Positions 25,212 through 34,544 of a DNA stretch of 64,000 bases are shown one piece after another. A program made the translations under genes and the position numbers. Numbering within the stretch: the first letter of the stretch is position 1; the number at the start of each line of letters is the position of its first letter. Below the pieces are notes generated by a model, which was given only the letters and a program-made list of their open reading frames with translations, was not told where the DNA came from and did no database searches. The DNA comes from Maritalea myrionectae DSM 19524 (GTDB lineage Bacteria; Pseudomonadota; Alphaproteobacteria; Rhizobiales; Devosiaceae): contig NZ_AUHV01000002.1 in NCBI RefSeq assembly GCF_000423365.1, positions 372,001-436,000 of the forward strand, read 5' to 3'.

Positions 25212-28200
25212 CTGACGTCCTTGTCTTTATTGGTCGTTTTTTGCGGTGCTGGCTTTTGCGGCGCGGGCTGCGCCTTCTTGCCAGCTTTTTCAGCAATTGC
25301 GCGCTTTTTGCTTTGCTGGCGTTCTAAAGCGGCTTGCTGCTTGCGCTTTTCAGCCTCTTTCGCCCTTTGCTCAGCCATTTCCTTCGCTTGCTGTTCTTTT
25401 TGGATCTTGCGAGCTCTTTGTTCGGCATCGCGCTGGGCTTGTTTGCGGTTCTTCGCATCCTTGCTCAGCAATTGCACAAACTCTTCGCCTGACACAGCTT
25501 TTGAAAACGCAAAGCCCTGCGCATAGCGACAACCCAACCCTTGGATGCGCGCGACTTCATCGTCGCTTTCCGCACCCTCAGCGATCACTTGCAAATCCAG
25601 ATCCTCGGCCAAAGACACAACCGCCTTCATGATCGGCATTTGCGTTTGAGCGATGCCGTGGCGTTCCGACATCTGCACAAAGGTCGATGGAATTTTGATA
25701 AAATCAAATGGGAAGCGGTGCAGATAGGACAATGATGAATGCCCAACACCGAAATCGTCCAACGCCAGCCGGAAGCCAAGACTTTTCAGAGAGTCCAAAA
25801 TGTATGCAGAGTGCTCAGGGCTTGTCATGATTTGACTTTCCGTCACTTCCAGCAAGAAGCGGCGTGCCACCTCAGGATTTTTAGACACGAGCGAACGCAT
25901 GTCATTCAACATTGTCTCCGACGCCAATTGCTGCGCGGACAAGTTGATCGACAAGAAAAATCCTTTTTCAACCTCACCACCAGATAGCCAGTTTTTGAGC
26001 TGCGCCGATGATTGCTCAATCGCCACGCGACCCAATTTTTCAATCAGCCCCGTGCGTTCAGCCAATGGGATAAATTCCTCTGGACTGATAGCCCCGCGCT
26101 GCGGATGGTTCCACCGCATCAGGGCCTCTGCCCCGGCCAAACGACCATCTCGCAGATCAAAGATCGGTTGGAACAGGATCTTCAACTCGCGATTATCGAT
26201 CGCCTTTTTCAAATCAACGTCTAATGGATTGGTCGGCAATCCCTCATCATTGGTTGTCGTGCGATAGGCTTCAATACGGTCGCCGCCATCCCGTTTGGCG
26301 TGCAGCATGGCCAGTTCAGCATTACGCAGCACCTGTGGCGCGGTGATCGGCTTATTGTCGTAAATTGTGATGCCCATGGAGGCAGAAATTGACAGTTCGC
26401 TTTCACCAAACTTGATGGGGTCTTTAATCGCCTTGCGCAGTTGCTCAGCGAAATGCGCAATGCTGGCGGCACTGTCCTCTGTGACCAATATCACGGCGAA
26501 CTGATCGCCATTTACCCGCGCCAATGTGTCCAAGGGCCGCATAAGCCGCGAAAGACGACGCGCGATGGCCAGCAACACTGAATCAGCGGCAACATGGCCA
26601 ATACGTTCATCAAGGTTCATGAAGCCATCAAGATCAATCAAAAAGACTGCGGGTTTGATGGCGCGCGATTCGCGTGAGCGTGTCAGGGCCCGGTCGAGGC
26701 GATCCAAATATAGTTCGATGTTGGGTAAGCCGGTCAAACTGTCATGCACAGCATCATGCAGCAGGCGATCTCTTGCCACGCGTTCGTCAGTTACGTCTTG
26801 CAACGTCCCCACACAGCGCGACACTTCATCACTGCCGCCCAAAACAGGTTTTACGCGCAAACGGAAATTTCGGTAGCTGCCATCTTGGCTGATGATGCGA
26901 AAATCTGAGGCGACTTTGCCGCGACGCAATTCGACCAGAGTATCCAATGCTGTGCGGAACCGATCTCGGTCTTCGGGGTGCAAGCGCTCGAGCCAAAGTT
27001 TGATATCGCCGCGCAATGCACTTGGTTCTTCACCAAGGCGCAAGGCTAAACCGTCCGACACCACCACACGATCGCGCTCGATATTCCAATCGAACACAAA
27101 GTCGCCACTGCCTGTGAGGGCAAGCGCCCGGCGCTCAACTTCGGACAGAGCCCCGACAGACACCTGGCCGTCGGTAAAGGCGTGTTGGATCGCGGTGAAG
27201 CCCAGCAACATCACAATCAATACGAGCCCGCCCGCCACTGCGGATTGGGCAATATCATTGGTGATCTCGCCGGAAACCACCATGTAGGAAAAGATGAGCC
27301 AACCGACGAAAATGATCCAGGTGGGCACAATAAGCACCGCGCGGTCGTATCCCCGCACCGCGAGGAAACCGACCACGACAATGCCAAACACGCCGAGCAA
27401 AGCCAGCACCGCGCGGGCAGTGCCCACCGCCAATATGGGTTGGAAAAACGCCAGAATGATCAATGCCAACATCACCAGCATCAGCGCCAATGCCAAATGG
27501 ATGAAGCGAATGTGCCATCGGTGGAGGTTGAGATAGATGAACAAGAAGCCAAATAAGGTTGTGGCCAGCGCCGCCTCAGCCGCAGCGCGATAGGTTTGCA
27601 GCTGGGTGGGGCGAATATCGATAAGCTTGGCCAAGATGCCGAAATCGACCAGCAAATAGAACATAACAGCCCATGCCAGCGCTGCCGCTGCGGGAAAGAC
27701 CCCGCGCCCCTTCACCACAAACATGATGGATAAAAACACTGCCAAAAGACCTGACACACCCAAGACTGTGCCGCGGAATAGCGTAAAGGCGTTGATGTAG
27801 TCGCGATAGGAAGATGGTTCCCACATCACCAATTCGGGTAGTGTTTCATCTTCAAGTTCAATGACATAAGTAACCGTCGCGCCCGGATCGACCGTGATGG
27901 AGAATGCATCTGCCTCTTGGTCTGGCACGCGGTTGGGGCGAAACCCTTGACTGGCGGTGATGACGTTAATGCGTTTTCCGCCCAAATCGGTGCGGAACAC
28001 GCCGGAGCCTGGCATTTGGAAAAAGGGCGCCACCAATAGGCGCTCAACTTGAACATCCAACGGATTGTGAATGGCAATCAATGCCCAATTGGGGTTGGCG
28101 CTTGTATCCGTGGCCTGCACTTCGATGCGGCGAATGATGCCGTTCACGTCCGGGGCCGTCGACAACTGTACCCGGCCATCTTGGCCTTCGCGCACTTCAA

Positions 28201-28339
28201 CGGCTTCACTGAGATCAACGGCGCCGATCTTTTCTGGAATCGTAACCACTTCCAACGCTGAGGCCGCCCCGACCCATAGCAATAGGCAAAGGTGCGCCAA
28301 AACAATTACAGCCGTACGCAGCGCGCGGAACATTCCCAT
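25208..28339 (-). CDS. Membrane PAS-GGDEF-EAL protein, probable c-di-GMP phosphodiesterase
   Basis: 1043 aa from the ATG at 28339, preceded by GGGAG. Order: signal peptide (about 5-28); a periplasmic domain to about 180; seven transmembrane helices at about 185-385, like 7TMR-DISM sensors; PAS about 405-520; GGDEF-like about 530-690; EAL about 705-950; and a Lys/Gln/Ala-rich tail of about 85 residues. The GGDEF motif reads NGDQF (610-614), so cyclase activity is unlikely. The EAL residues are all present: E738, N799, E831, D861-D862, K882, E921, Q941. The likely role is c-di-GMP breakdown in response to an envelope or ligand signal. The tail is probably coiled or nucleic-acid/membrane interacting. 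Confidence 0.92.
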   Translation of the reverse strand: MGMFRALRTAVIVLAHLCLLLWVGAASALEVVTIPEKIGAVDLSEAVEVREGQDGRVQLSTAPDVNGIIRRIEVQATDTSANPNWALIAIHNPLDVQVERLLVAPFFQMPGSGVFRTDLGGKRINVITASQGFRPNRVPDQEADAFSITVDPGATVTYVIELEDETLPELVMWEPSSYRDYINAFTLFRGTVLGVSGLLAVFLSIMFVVKGRGVFPAAAALAWAVMFYLLVDFGILAKLIDIRPTQLQTYRAAAEAALATTLFGFLFIYLNLHRWHIRFIHLALALMLVMLALIILAFFQPILAVGTARAVLALLGVFGIVVVGFLAVRGYDRAVLIVPTWIIFVGWLIFSYMVVSGEITNDIAQSAVAGGLVLIVMLLGFTAIQHAFTDGQVSVGALSEVERRALALTGSGDFVFDWNIERDRVVVSDGLALRLGEEPSALRGDIKLWLERLHPEDRDRFRTALDTLVELRRGKVASDFRIISQDGSYRNFRLRVKPVLGGSDEVSRCVGTLQDVTDERVARDRLLHDAVHDSLTGLPNIELYLDRLDRALTRSRESRAIKPAVFLIDLDGFMNLDERIGHVAADSVLLAIARRLSRLMRPLDTLARVNGDQFAVILVTEDSAASIAHFAEQLRKAIKDPIKFGESELSISASMGITIYDNKPITAPQVLRNAELAMLHAKRDGGDRIEAYRTTTNDEGLPTNPLDVDLKKAIDNRELKILFQPIFDLRDGRLAGAEALMRWNHPQRGAISPEEFIPLAERTGLIEKLGRVAIEQSSAQLKNWLSGGEVEKGFFLSINLSAQQLASETMLNDMRSLVSKNPEVARRFLLEVTESQIMTSPEHSAYILDSLKSLGFRLALDDFGVGHSSLSYLHRFPFDFIKIPSTFVQMSERHGIAQTQMPIMKAVVSLAEDLDLQVIAEGAESDDEVARIQGLGCRYAQGFAFSKAVSGEEFVQLLSKDAKNRKQAQRDAEQRARKIQKEQQAKEMAEQRAKEAEKRKQQAALERQQSKKRAIAEKAGKKAQPAPQKPAPQKTTNKDKDVS

Positions 28340-28413
28340 ATTTACTCCCAACGGTTTTTCGTAGCCCGAAAAAGCCGTTACATCAACTTATATGTCGTGG
28401 TTATCTTCAGATC

Positions 28414-29010
28414 TCAAGTGGTTAGACGTGTTTGATAACGTTCTTTGGTGAGCCCAAATAGAACATGGTCTTGCCATTTGCCATCGATCTTTAAATAGCC
28501 TTCAGCTTGGCCTTCGCGGGCAAATCCGTTTTTCTCCAGCACCCGCATTGAGCGATGATTATCAACCAGACATGCCGCTTCAGCGCGGTGAAGCCGCAAT
28601 TCATCAAAAATAAATGGCAAAACTCTGGCAACCGCCTCTGTCATGATGCCTTTATTGATTTGATCCACACTAACCCAATAGCCCAATGTGCCCGCTTGGG
28701 CAACGCGGCGGCGAATATTGGATAGGTTTAATCCGCCAACCAATTGAGGATTCTCACCTTTTTCAAAAATGAGAAAAGCGTAAGCCTTGTCCGCTGCCGC
28801 ATCGGCCCGCGCTTTTTTGACGCGGTGACGAAAAGAGAAACGGGCCAATTCTGTTTCGCCCCATGTCGGTTCATAGGGTTTTAGAAAGGATTGGCTGGCC
28901 GCCCGCACCTCAACCCACTGTGGATAGTCCTCTAATGTGGGCAAGCGCAGGCTTAACCGCTCGGATTCTAACGGGGTGAAGTTGTTTAACGAGAAAAGTC
29001 GCCCGATCAC
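28414..29010 (-). CDS. RimJ/RimL-like GNAT N-acetyltransferase
   Basis: 198 aa. It has the RimJ-type start ESERLSLRLPTLEDYPQW, motif A around GTLGYWVSVDQINKGIMTEAV, and VLEKNGFAREGQAEGYLKIDGKWQDHVLFGL at the end. It likely acetylates a protein N-terminus, perhaps ribosomal protein S5. It follows the M16 peptidase gene by 11 bp in the cox/thrC transcription unit. Confidence 0.88.
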   Translation of the reverse strand: MIGRLFSLNNFTPLESERLSLRLPTLEDYPQWVEVRAASQSFLKPYEPTWGETELARFSFRHRVKKARADAAADKAYAFLIFEKGENPQLVGGLNLSNIRRRVAQAGTLGYWVSVDQINKGIMTEAVARVLPFIFDELRLHRAEAACLVDNHRSMRVLEKNGFAREGQAEGYLKIDGKWQDHVLFGLTKERYQTRLTT

Positions 29011-29021
29011 CCCTTCACTCC

Positions 29022-30284
29022 TTAGCTTTTCAGCCCGTCTTCAATGCGATCATATGTTGGAAAATGATCAAGTGGCCCAATGGCAGATACAACGGGCTTT
29101 GCATTGTGGAACAGCTGCGCTGCAACTTCCATCACCCGATCCGCATCAATGCGGTTGATCCGTTCTACCGTTTCTTCCAATGAAATCGGACGGCCCCACA
29201 ACAGTTGTTGGCGCGCAAGCTGGCCCGCACGAGAAGATGGCCGCTCAAGCGACATCAGCAGGCCCGCACGGATTTGGTTGCGCACACGCAGCACTTCTTC
29301 TTCGGTGATGTTTTGGGTGGCTTGGTGCAATTGGTCCAGCACGACCGGCATCAACTCATTTACATCCTCATCGCCGGTAGCCATGGACACGCCAAAAATG
29401 CCCGTATCCGCAAACGCCCAATGGAAGGCGAAAATGGAATAGCACAAACCGCGCTTTTCACGCACTTCTTGAAACAGGCGAGAACTCATGCCGCCGCCCA
29501 GAATTGAGGACAAGATTTGTGACGCGTAGAAACCATCGTGGTGATAGGGACGACCTTCCACCCCGATCAGAATGTGCGCCTGCTCATGATCGCGGTTCAA
29601 ACGACGCTCGCCGCCGGTAAACTTCGCTTCAACAGGGTCTGGCGCGCCGCTGGTTTTCAAGTTTGGGAATTTGCTCGCGGCGATGTCCACAAGCTGATCA
29701 TGGTCGACATTGCCGGCGGCGCTCATCACCATACGGTCACCAACATACATTCGGTCCATATAGGCGCGGATGGCGTCTGGTGTGAAGCTTTCCACTGAAT
29801 CGGTCGTACCCAAGATTGAACGGCCAATGGCCTGATCTTCAAAAGCAGCTTCCTGGAACAGATCAAACACATAATCATCCGGCGCGTCATGGCTGGCGCC
29901 GATTTCTTGCAAAATCACGTGTTTTTCGCGGATCAGTTCATCCTCGCTAAAACGAGAATTTTGCAAAATGTCCGATAGAATATCAGCGGCTAGGCCGACA
30001 TCTTCTTTCAACACACGGGAAAAGTAGCCTGTGTTTTCAATGCTGGTGGCCGCATTGACATCACCGCCCACATTTTCAATCTCTTCGGCAATTTGCCGGG
30101 CTGATCGGGTCTGTGTTCCCTTGAACGCCATATGTTCCAGCAGGTGCGAAATGCCGTGCTCTTGTTCGGTTTCGCACCGGGAGCCGGATTTAACCCATAC
30201 GCCCACAGACGCACTTTCGAGGCTCGGCATGGAATGGGTGATCACAGTCATTCCACTATCAAGGGTGGTTGATCGTAAAGGCAT
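29022..30284 (-). CDS. M16 family zinc peptidase (processing-peptidase-like)
   Basis: 420 aa. The inverted zinc motif HLLEH is at residues 47-51, with the downstream Glu region after ENVGGDVNAATS. It is related to the beta subunit of the mitochondrial processing peptidase and widespread in alphaproteobacteria. The start overlaps the thrC stop (TAATG), so the two are translationally coupled. Confidence 0.93.
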   Translation of the reverse strand: MPLRSTTLDSGMTVITHSMPSLESASVGVWVKSGSRCETEQEHGISHLLEHMAFKGTQTRSARQIAEEIENVGGDVNAATSIENTGYFSRVLKEDVGLAADILSDILQNSRFSEDELIREKHVILQEIGASHDAPDDYVFDLFQEAAFEDQAIGRSILGTTDSVESFTPDAIRAYMDRMYVGDRMVMSAAGNVDHDQLVDIAASKFPNLKTSGAPDPVEAKFTGGERRLNRDHEQAHILIGVEGRPYHHDGFYASQILSSILGGGMSSRLFQEVREKRGLCYSIFAFHWAFADTGIFGVSMATGDEDVNELMPVVLDQLHQATQNITEEEVLRVRNQIRAGLLMSLERPSSRAGQLARQQLLWGRPISLEETVERINRIDADRVMEVAAQLFHNAKPVVSAIGPLDHFPTYDRIEDGLKS

Positions 30285-31687
30285 TAGCTCTCCTTATTGG
30301 CGCGGCAACGCGTTTTGATGAAGTTTTCAACTTCAGTTTGGCTATTCGCGATCACATCATAGCGCTCTTCACGCTCATAGAGATCGCTCAACCAATCGGG
30401 CAGCGCCGGGTCGATTTTTGTTGCCGCTTTCACAGCAGCTGGAAATTTAGCCGGATGGGCTGTCGAAAGTGACACCATCGGCGTGGACGTGTTCAAATTT
30501 TCTTGGGCGACCGCCACCGCAACGGCGGTGTGTGGATCGAGCAAATAGCCACAATTTTCCAACGTGGCAGCTTGCACCTGTTCGGTCCGGCCCTGGTTTG
30601 CGGTGCCAGCGACAAACTCAGCGCGAATGGCGTTGATTTCTGTGGCGGTTAGTTCGAACCCGCCAGATTGTTTCAATTGCGCCATTTGGCGTTTGACCAA
30701 TTCTGCGTCGCGCCCTGCTGCTTCGAACAAAAGGCGTTCGAAATTTGACGAAATCTGAATATCCATCGATGGGCTGGTGGTTGCGGCCACGCCATCCATT
30801 TCATAGCGCCCCTCGTCCAGCGTGCGGCGCAGAATGTCATTTTCGTTCGTCGCAATGATCAGGCTTTTGATCGGCAATCCCATGCGCTTGGCCACATAGC
30901 CGGCAAAGATGTCGCCGAAGTTGCCCGTGGGCACCGTAAAGCTGATTTGCCGATGGGGTGCCCCCAATGCGGCAGCGGCGGTGAAATAATAAACCACCTG
31001 CGCGACAATGCGGCCCCAATTGATGGAGTTCACACCCGACAGCAACACTGAATCCCGGAAATGATGATTGTTGAACATGTCTTTGACGATGGTCTGGCAA
31101 TCATCGAAATTGCCTTCAAGGGCAATGTTGAACACATTGTCGTCAAGCACCGTGGTCATTTGGCGCTGCTGCACCGGGGAGACCATGCCTTTGGGGTGAA
31201 GAATGAAAATATCGGTGTTGTCGCGGCCGCGAAACGCTTCGATGGCGGCGGAACCTGTGTCGCCAGATGTGGCGCCAACAATGGTTGCCCGCTGATTGCG
31301 TTGGCCAAGGATATGATCCATGACACGCGCCAAAAACTGCATGGCCACATCTTTAAAGGCGAGCGTTGGCCCATGGAACAGTTCCAACACAAAGTGGCCA
31401 GGCTCAAGCTGCACCAGAGGCGCCACAGCATCGTGGCGGAACGTGCCATAAGCCGCGTTCAACATGCCGCGCAGGGTGTCGTCGTCAATTTCGCCATCCA
31501 CGAAGGGTGAAATGACTTCAAAGGCGATATCGGCGAAGGGGCGGTTTGCCATGCCAGCGATTTGATCTGCGCTTATTTGCGGCCAGCTTTCCGGCAGGTA
31601 GAGACCGCCATCTCTGGCGAGGCCCGCAAGGACTGCGTCACAAAAACCCAATCGCGGTGCATCACCGCGCGTACTTACATATTGCAT
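30284..31687 (-). CDS. thrC: Threonine synthase
   Basis: 467 aa. It converts O-phosphohomoserine to threonine with PLP; the Schiff-base Lys is K112 in GPTLAFKDVA, and GATSGDTGSAA is the phosphate-binding segment. The N-terminal MQYVSTRGD start is typical of the long bacterial/fungal class. Confidence 0.96.
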   Translation of the reverse strand: MQYVSTRGDAPRLGFCDAVLAGLARDGGLYLPESWPQISADQIAGMANRPFADIAFEVISPFVDGEIDDDTLRGMLNAAYGTFRHDAVAPLVQLEPGHFVLELFHGPTLAFKDVAMQFLARVMDHILGQRNQRATIVGATSGDTGSAAIEAFRGRDNTDIFILHPKGMVSPVQQRQMTTVLDDNVFNIALEGNFDDCQTIVKDMFNNHHFRDSVLLSGVNSINWGRIVAQVVYYFTAAAALGAPHRQISFTVPTGNFGDIFAGYVAKRMGLPIKSLIIATNENDILRRTLDEGRYEMDGVAATTSPSMDIQISSNFERLLFEAAGRDAELVKRQMAQLKQSGGFELTATEINAIRAEFVAGTANQGRTEQVQAATLENCGYLLDPHTAVAVAVAQENLNTSTPMVSLSTAHPAKFPAAVKAATKIDPALPDWLSDLYEREERYDVIANSQTEVENFIKTRCRANKES

Positions 31688-31720
31688 AAGATCGTCCGAA
31701 GGTGGTTTTGAGGGGGCACC

Positions 31721-32515
31721 CTATTCTTCTGATTTCGATTTCGCAAGTTCTTGCCGGGGGCGACGGGTGCGAATAAGCCAAAAAATTGCCAATATTGGCA
31801 TGAGCGCGGCAAGACCAAACCATGTGAAGGCATATTCAAGGTGTCGGTTGCTGAAATCAAGCGCTGCATCCGACGCGGCTTGCGGCAAATCACTCGCCAC
31901 CGGGCTAGACAAATTGACGTAAAACGGCGCCACATTTTCAAGCTCCGGAAACATGACGTTCTGGAGCCGTGCCGGGTTAATCACCCAATCCACTTGCTTG
32001 GCCAGGTCAGGTTCCAATGTCGCGCTGCCCACACGTTCAGGTCGTCGCATATAGCCTTGCAGTTCCTGCTTGCCTTTCGGCGCTTGCGCATATTCGGCAT
32101 CGGGTAAAGTCATCTCCTGAGGGGCAAAGCCGCGATTGACATAAACAACGCCGCCTTCTTCAAGCTGAAACGGCGTCACAATCCAGTAGCCCGGGCCAGA
32201 ATAGCGATCACGCTTTTTGGGCAGCGAGATGAAAACCCGCGCCTCACAACACTCTAAAAATTCGCCCGTCAGACTCACTTTTTGAAAATCAAACCGATCC
32301 GGATCAAGGGTAGCCCATTGGCTTTGATCGGGCACTTCACTGCGTTCGGCATTCAGCCGTTCATTTGCCGAGGCGATCAGTTGCTCTTTCCATTGCAGCC
32401 GATCCATTTGCCAAAAGCCAAGTGCCAAAAACAGAATCATGCAGACAAGCAAAAAGCCAACGAAAAAGGCTTTGCCCAATCCAGTTTGCCGCAGGTCTTT
32501 TTTGGCGTCACTCAT
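31721..32515 (-). CDS. SURF1-family cytochrome oxidase assembly protein
   Basis: 264 aa from the ATG at 32515 (MSDAKKDL); the frame before it overlaps the upstream gene. One transmembrane helix lies near residues 17-35 and a second near 225-245, with the large periplasmic domain between them, as in SURF1/Shy1. It assists heme a insertion into subunit I. It overlaps the DUF983 stop by 8 bp. Confidence 0.92.
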   Translation of the reverse strand: MSDAKKDLRQTGLGKAFFVGFLLVCMILFLALGFWQMDRLQWKEQLIASANERLNAERSEVPDQSQWATLDPDRFDFQKVSLTGEFLECCEARVFISLPKKRDRYSGPGYWIVTPFQLEEGGVVYVNRGFAPQEMTLPDAEYAQAPKGKQELQGYMRRPERVGSATLEPDLAKQVDWVINPARLQNVMFPELENVAPFYVNLSSPVASDLPQAASDAALDFSNRHLEYAFTWFGLAALMPILAIFWLIRTRRPRQELAKSKSEE

Positions 32516-32903
32516 TAGGCTTTTCCTCTTCATCGTCATCTGCCCATTTGGCTTCCTGGGCGTCATTTTTATATTGAAGGGCGATCATCAACCCTTTGAG
32601 TGGCCGCAGCAGCGCAAAACTCAAGATGAGTGTGGCCGGAATCCACAGCAGCAGATGGACCAAGATCGGCGGGGAGAAGCTGACTTCAACCACCAGGGCT
32701 GCCCCTACAACTAGAAATCCGACAATCATCATGATGAACACGGCTGGACCATCGCCGCTATCCGCAAAGTTGTAGGACAGGCCACAACTCTCGCAATGGT
32801 CCTCAACCTTTAAGAAGCCACGCAACAGGTTTCCTTCGCCGCAACGCGGACAACGGCAGCGCAGGCCGGCATAAAATGGTGATGTTTCTTGATGTTCTGT
32901 CAC
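32508..32903 (-). CDS. DUF983 family membrane protein
   Basis: 131 aa. The N-terminal zinc-ribbon-like Cys pairs (CRCPRCGEG, CESCGLSY) are followed by two transmembrane helices (about 53-75 and 80-100) and an acidic tail. In Hyphomicrobiales it is regularly encoded between ctaE and SURF1, which points to oxidase assembly. Confidence 0.9.
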   Translation of the reverse strand: MTEHQETSPFYAGLRCRCPRCGEGNLLRGFLKVEDHCESCGLSYNFADSGDGPAVFIMMIVGFLVVGAALVVEVSFSPPILVHLLLWIPATLILSFALLRPLKGLMIALQYKNDAQEAKWADDDEEEKPNE

Positions 32904-32930
32904 TTGTCTTGCCTTTGCCCTACAAACAGA

Positions 32931-32956
32931 AAGGGCGCGACCAACGGCGCGCCCTT
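32931..32956 (-). terminator. Hairpin between ctaE and the DUF983 gene
   Basis: AAGGGCGCG at 32931-32939 pairs perfectly with CGCGCCCTT at 32948-32956. On the minus strand the stem is followed by a T-rich stretch. It is a likely partial terminator or processing site lowering expression of the assembly genes relative to the oxidase subunits. Confidence 0.7.
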
Positions 32957-32978
32957 CTTAAACCTTCGTGCCGTTCCC

Positions 32979-33812
32979 TTAGTGGGAAATGGCGACGCCC
33001 CATGCGCCCCAAACATAGATGGAGGCAAACAAGAAGAGCCAAACCACATCCACAAAGTGCCAATACCAAGCGGCAAATTCAAAACCAAGATGTTGCTTGG
33101 AGTTGAAGTGGCCAGAAAGGGCGCGGAACAAGCAAACCAGCAAGAAGATCGTACCGACCAGCACGTGGAAGCCGTGGAAACCTGTCGCCATGAAGAATGT
33201 GGCGCCATAGATATTGCCTGAGAAGCTGAAGCCAGCAGACACATATTCAACGGCTTGCACATAGGTGAACAATGCACCCAAAATTACTGTGAGCACCAAG
33301 CCCCATTTCAAGCCATTGCGATCGTCTGCGAGCAAGGAGTGGTGTGCCCAAGTGACCGTCATGCCAGAGGTCAACAACAACAATGTGTTGAAGATTGGCA
33401 GGTGCCATGGATCAAACAGCTCAACACCTTCTGGCGGCCAGTGGCCACCCGTGGCGGCAACACGGCCGATCTGCTGTGCTTCATCCACATAGAAGAACAT
33501 GTCGAAATAGGCCCAGAACCACGCCACGAAGAACATGATTTCAGACACAATGAACAAGATCATGCCGTAGCGGTGGTGCAATTGCACAACCGGAGTGTGA
33601 TCGCCTGCATGGCTTTCTTTGATCACATCACTCCACCAGCCATACATCGTGTAAAGAACACCGGCGAGGCCAATGAAAAAGATATATGGCGTCCAGTCTT
33701 GCATCCAAGCGATACCGCCAATTGCCATAACAAGCGCTGAAACAGACCCGATAAATGGCCATGGGCTTGGGTCGACCAAGTGATAATCATGATTTTTGGC
33801 GTGTGCGGCCAT
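32979..33812 (-). CDS. ctaE: Cytochrome c oxidase subunit III
   Basis: 277 aa, seven transmembrane helices. The start AHAKNHDYHLVDPSPWP and the end WYWHFVDVVWLFLF are hallmarks of aa3-type subunit III. It lies 19 bp downstream of ctaG. Confidence 0.96.
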   Translation of the reverse strand: MAAHAKNHDYHLVDPSPWPFIGSVSALVMAIGGIAWMQDWTPYIFFIGLAGVLYTMYGWWSDVIKESHAGDHTPVVQLHHRYGMILFIVSEIMFFVAWFWAYFDMFFYVDEAQQIGRVAATGGHWPPEGVELFDPWHLPIFNTLLLLTSGMTVTWAHHSLLADDRNGLKWGLVLTVILGALFTYVQAVEYVSAGFSFSGNIYGATFFMATGFHGFHVLVGTIFLLVCLFRALSGHFNSKQHLGFEFAAWYWHFVDVVWLFLFASIYVWGAWGVAISH

Positions 33813-33830
33813 ATTTAGCTTCTCCCAATC

Positions 33831-34373
33831 TTATGAAGCATGGAATGCATAAAAGAGCGTGATTTCCCGAATTGTATCAAGCTCGTCGTTTAAATCCAGC
33901 TCCGGATCCAAATAATAAAGAACCGGCATTTGTACTGTTTCATTCGGCGCAAGGGTTTGCTCGGTGAAACAAAAACACTCAATCTTGTTGAAGTATGCTC
34001 CCATGGACGCGGGTGTCACATTGAAGCTCGCAACAGTTTTGACAGGCTCATCCGTGAGGTTTGTGGCCTCATAAGTCACTGTAATTTTCTTACCAATTTT
34101 ATCGACTTGCGTTGCCGCAGGCACTATTTTAACCGGTAAATCAGCGTCGACCTGCGCTGCGAAGCGCACTGCCATCTCGCGGTCGATTGTTGAAATCACA
34201 CCGTCTTCCGCGCGCTGAGTTGTGCCGCCATAGCCAGTGACCTGACAGAAAATCTGATAGAGCGGCACCGCCGCATAGGCCATGCCCACCATCAACGCAA
34301 CAACCAGCACCAAACCATAAGCAATGCGCTTATTGGATCGATTTCCGTGATGTTGTGTGTCGACATGTGCCAT
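33831..34373 (-). CDS. ctaG: Cytochrome c oxidase copper chaperone CtaG/Cox11
   Basis: 180 aa. An N-terminal transmembrane anchor (about 17-37) is followed by a periplasmic domain with the copper-binding CFCF motif (IECFCFTEQ). It delivers copper to the CuB site of subunit I. Confidence 0.95.
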   Translation of the reverse strand: MAHVDTQHHGNRSNKRIAYGLVLVVALMVGMAYAAVPLYQIFCQVTGYGGTTQRAEDGVISTIDREMAVRFAAQVDADLPVKIVPAATQVDKIGKKITVTYEATNLTDEPVKTVASFNVTPASMGAYFNKIECFCFTEQTLAPNETVQMPVLYYLDPELDLNDELDTIREITLFYAFHAS

Positions 34374-34385
34374 TACGCGTGTTCC

Positions 34386-34544
34386 CTACAATGGCCGCTG
34401 GAAAATGGCCGGGCCGATTTTCACAATGGTGACGGCATAGAACAGGATCGCCAAAAAGCCCAGAACCAAGGCGAGCGCGATTGAACGCTTGCGGCGGCGT
34501 TTGGCGATTTTCTCTTCTTCTGTCAGCTTAACATCTTCACTCAT
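34386..34544 (-). CDS. coxF: Small single-helix protein CoxF
   Basis: 52 aa: a charged N-terminus ([19 protein letters not shown]), one transmembrane helix at about residues 21-43 and a short tail. Its ATG overlaps the ctaB stop as ATGA. Rhizobial genomes carry a short coxF gene at this place between ctaB and ctaG. The gene falls below common length cut-offs and is easily missed. Confidence 0.82.
   Translation of the reverse strand: MSEDVKLTEEEKIAKRRRKRSIALALVLGFLAILFYAVTIVKIGPAIFQRPL

Noticed and set aside
25208-28339. Active diguanylate cyclase in the large GGDEF-EAL protein
   Set aside because: The signature is NGDQF; both the first Gly and the catalytic Glu are replaced.
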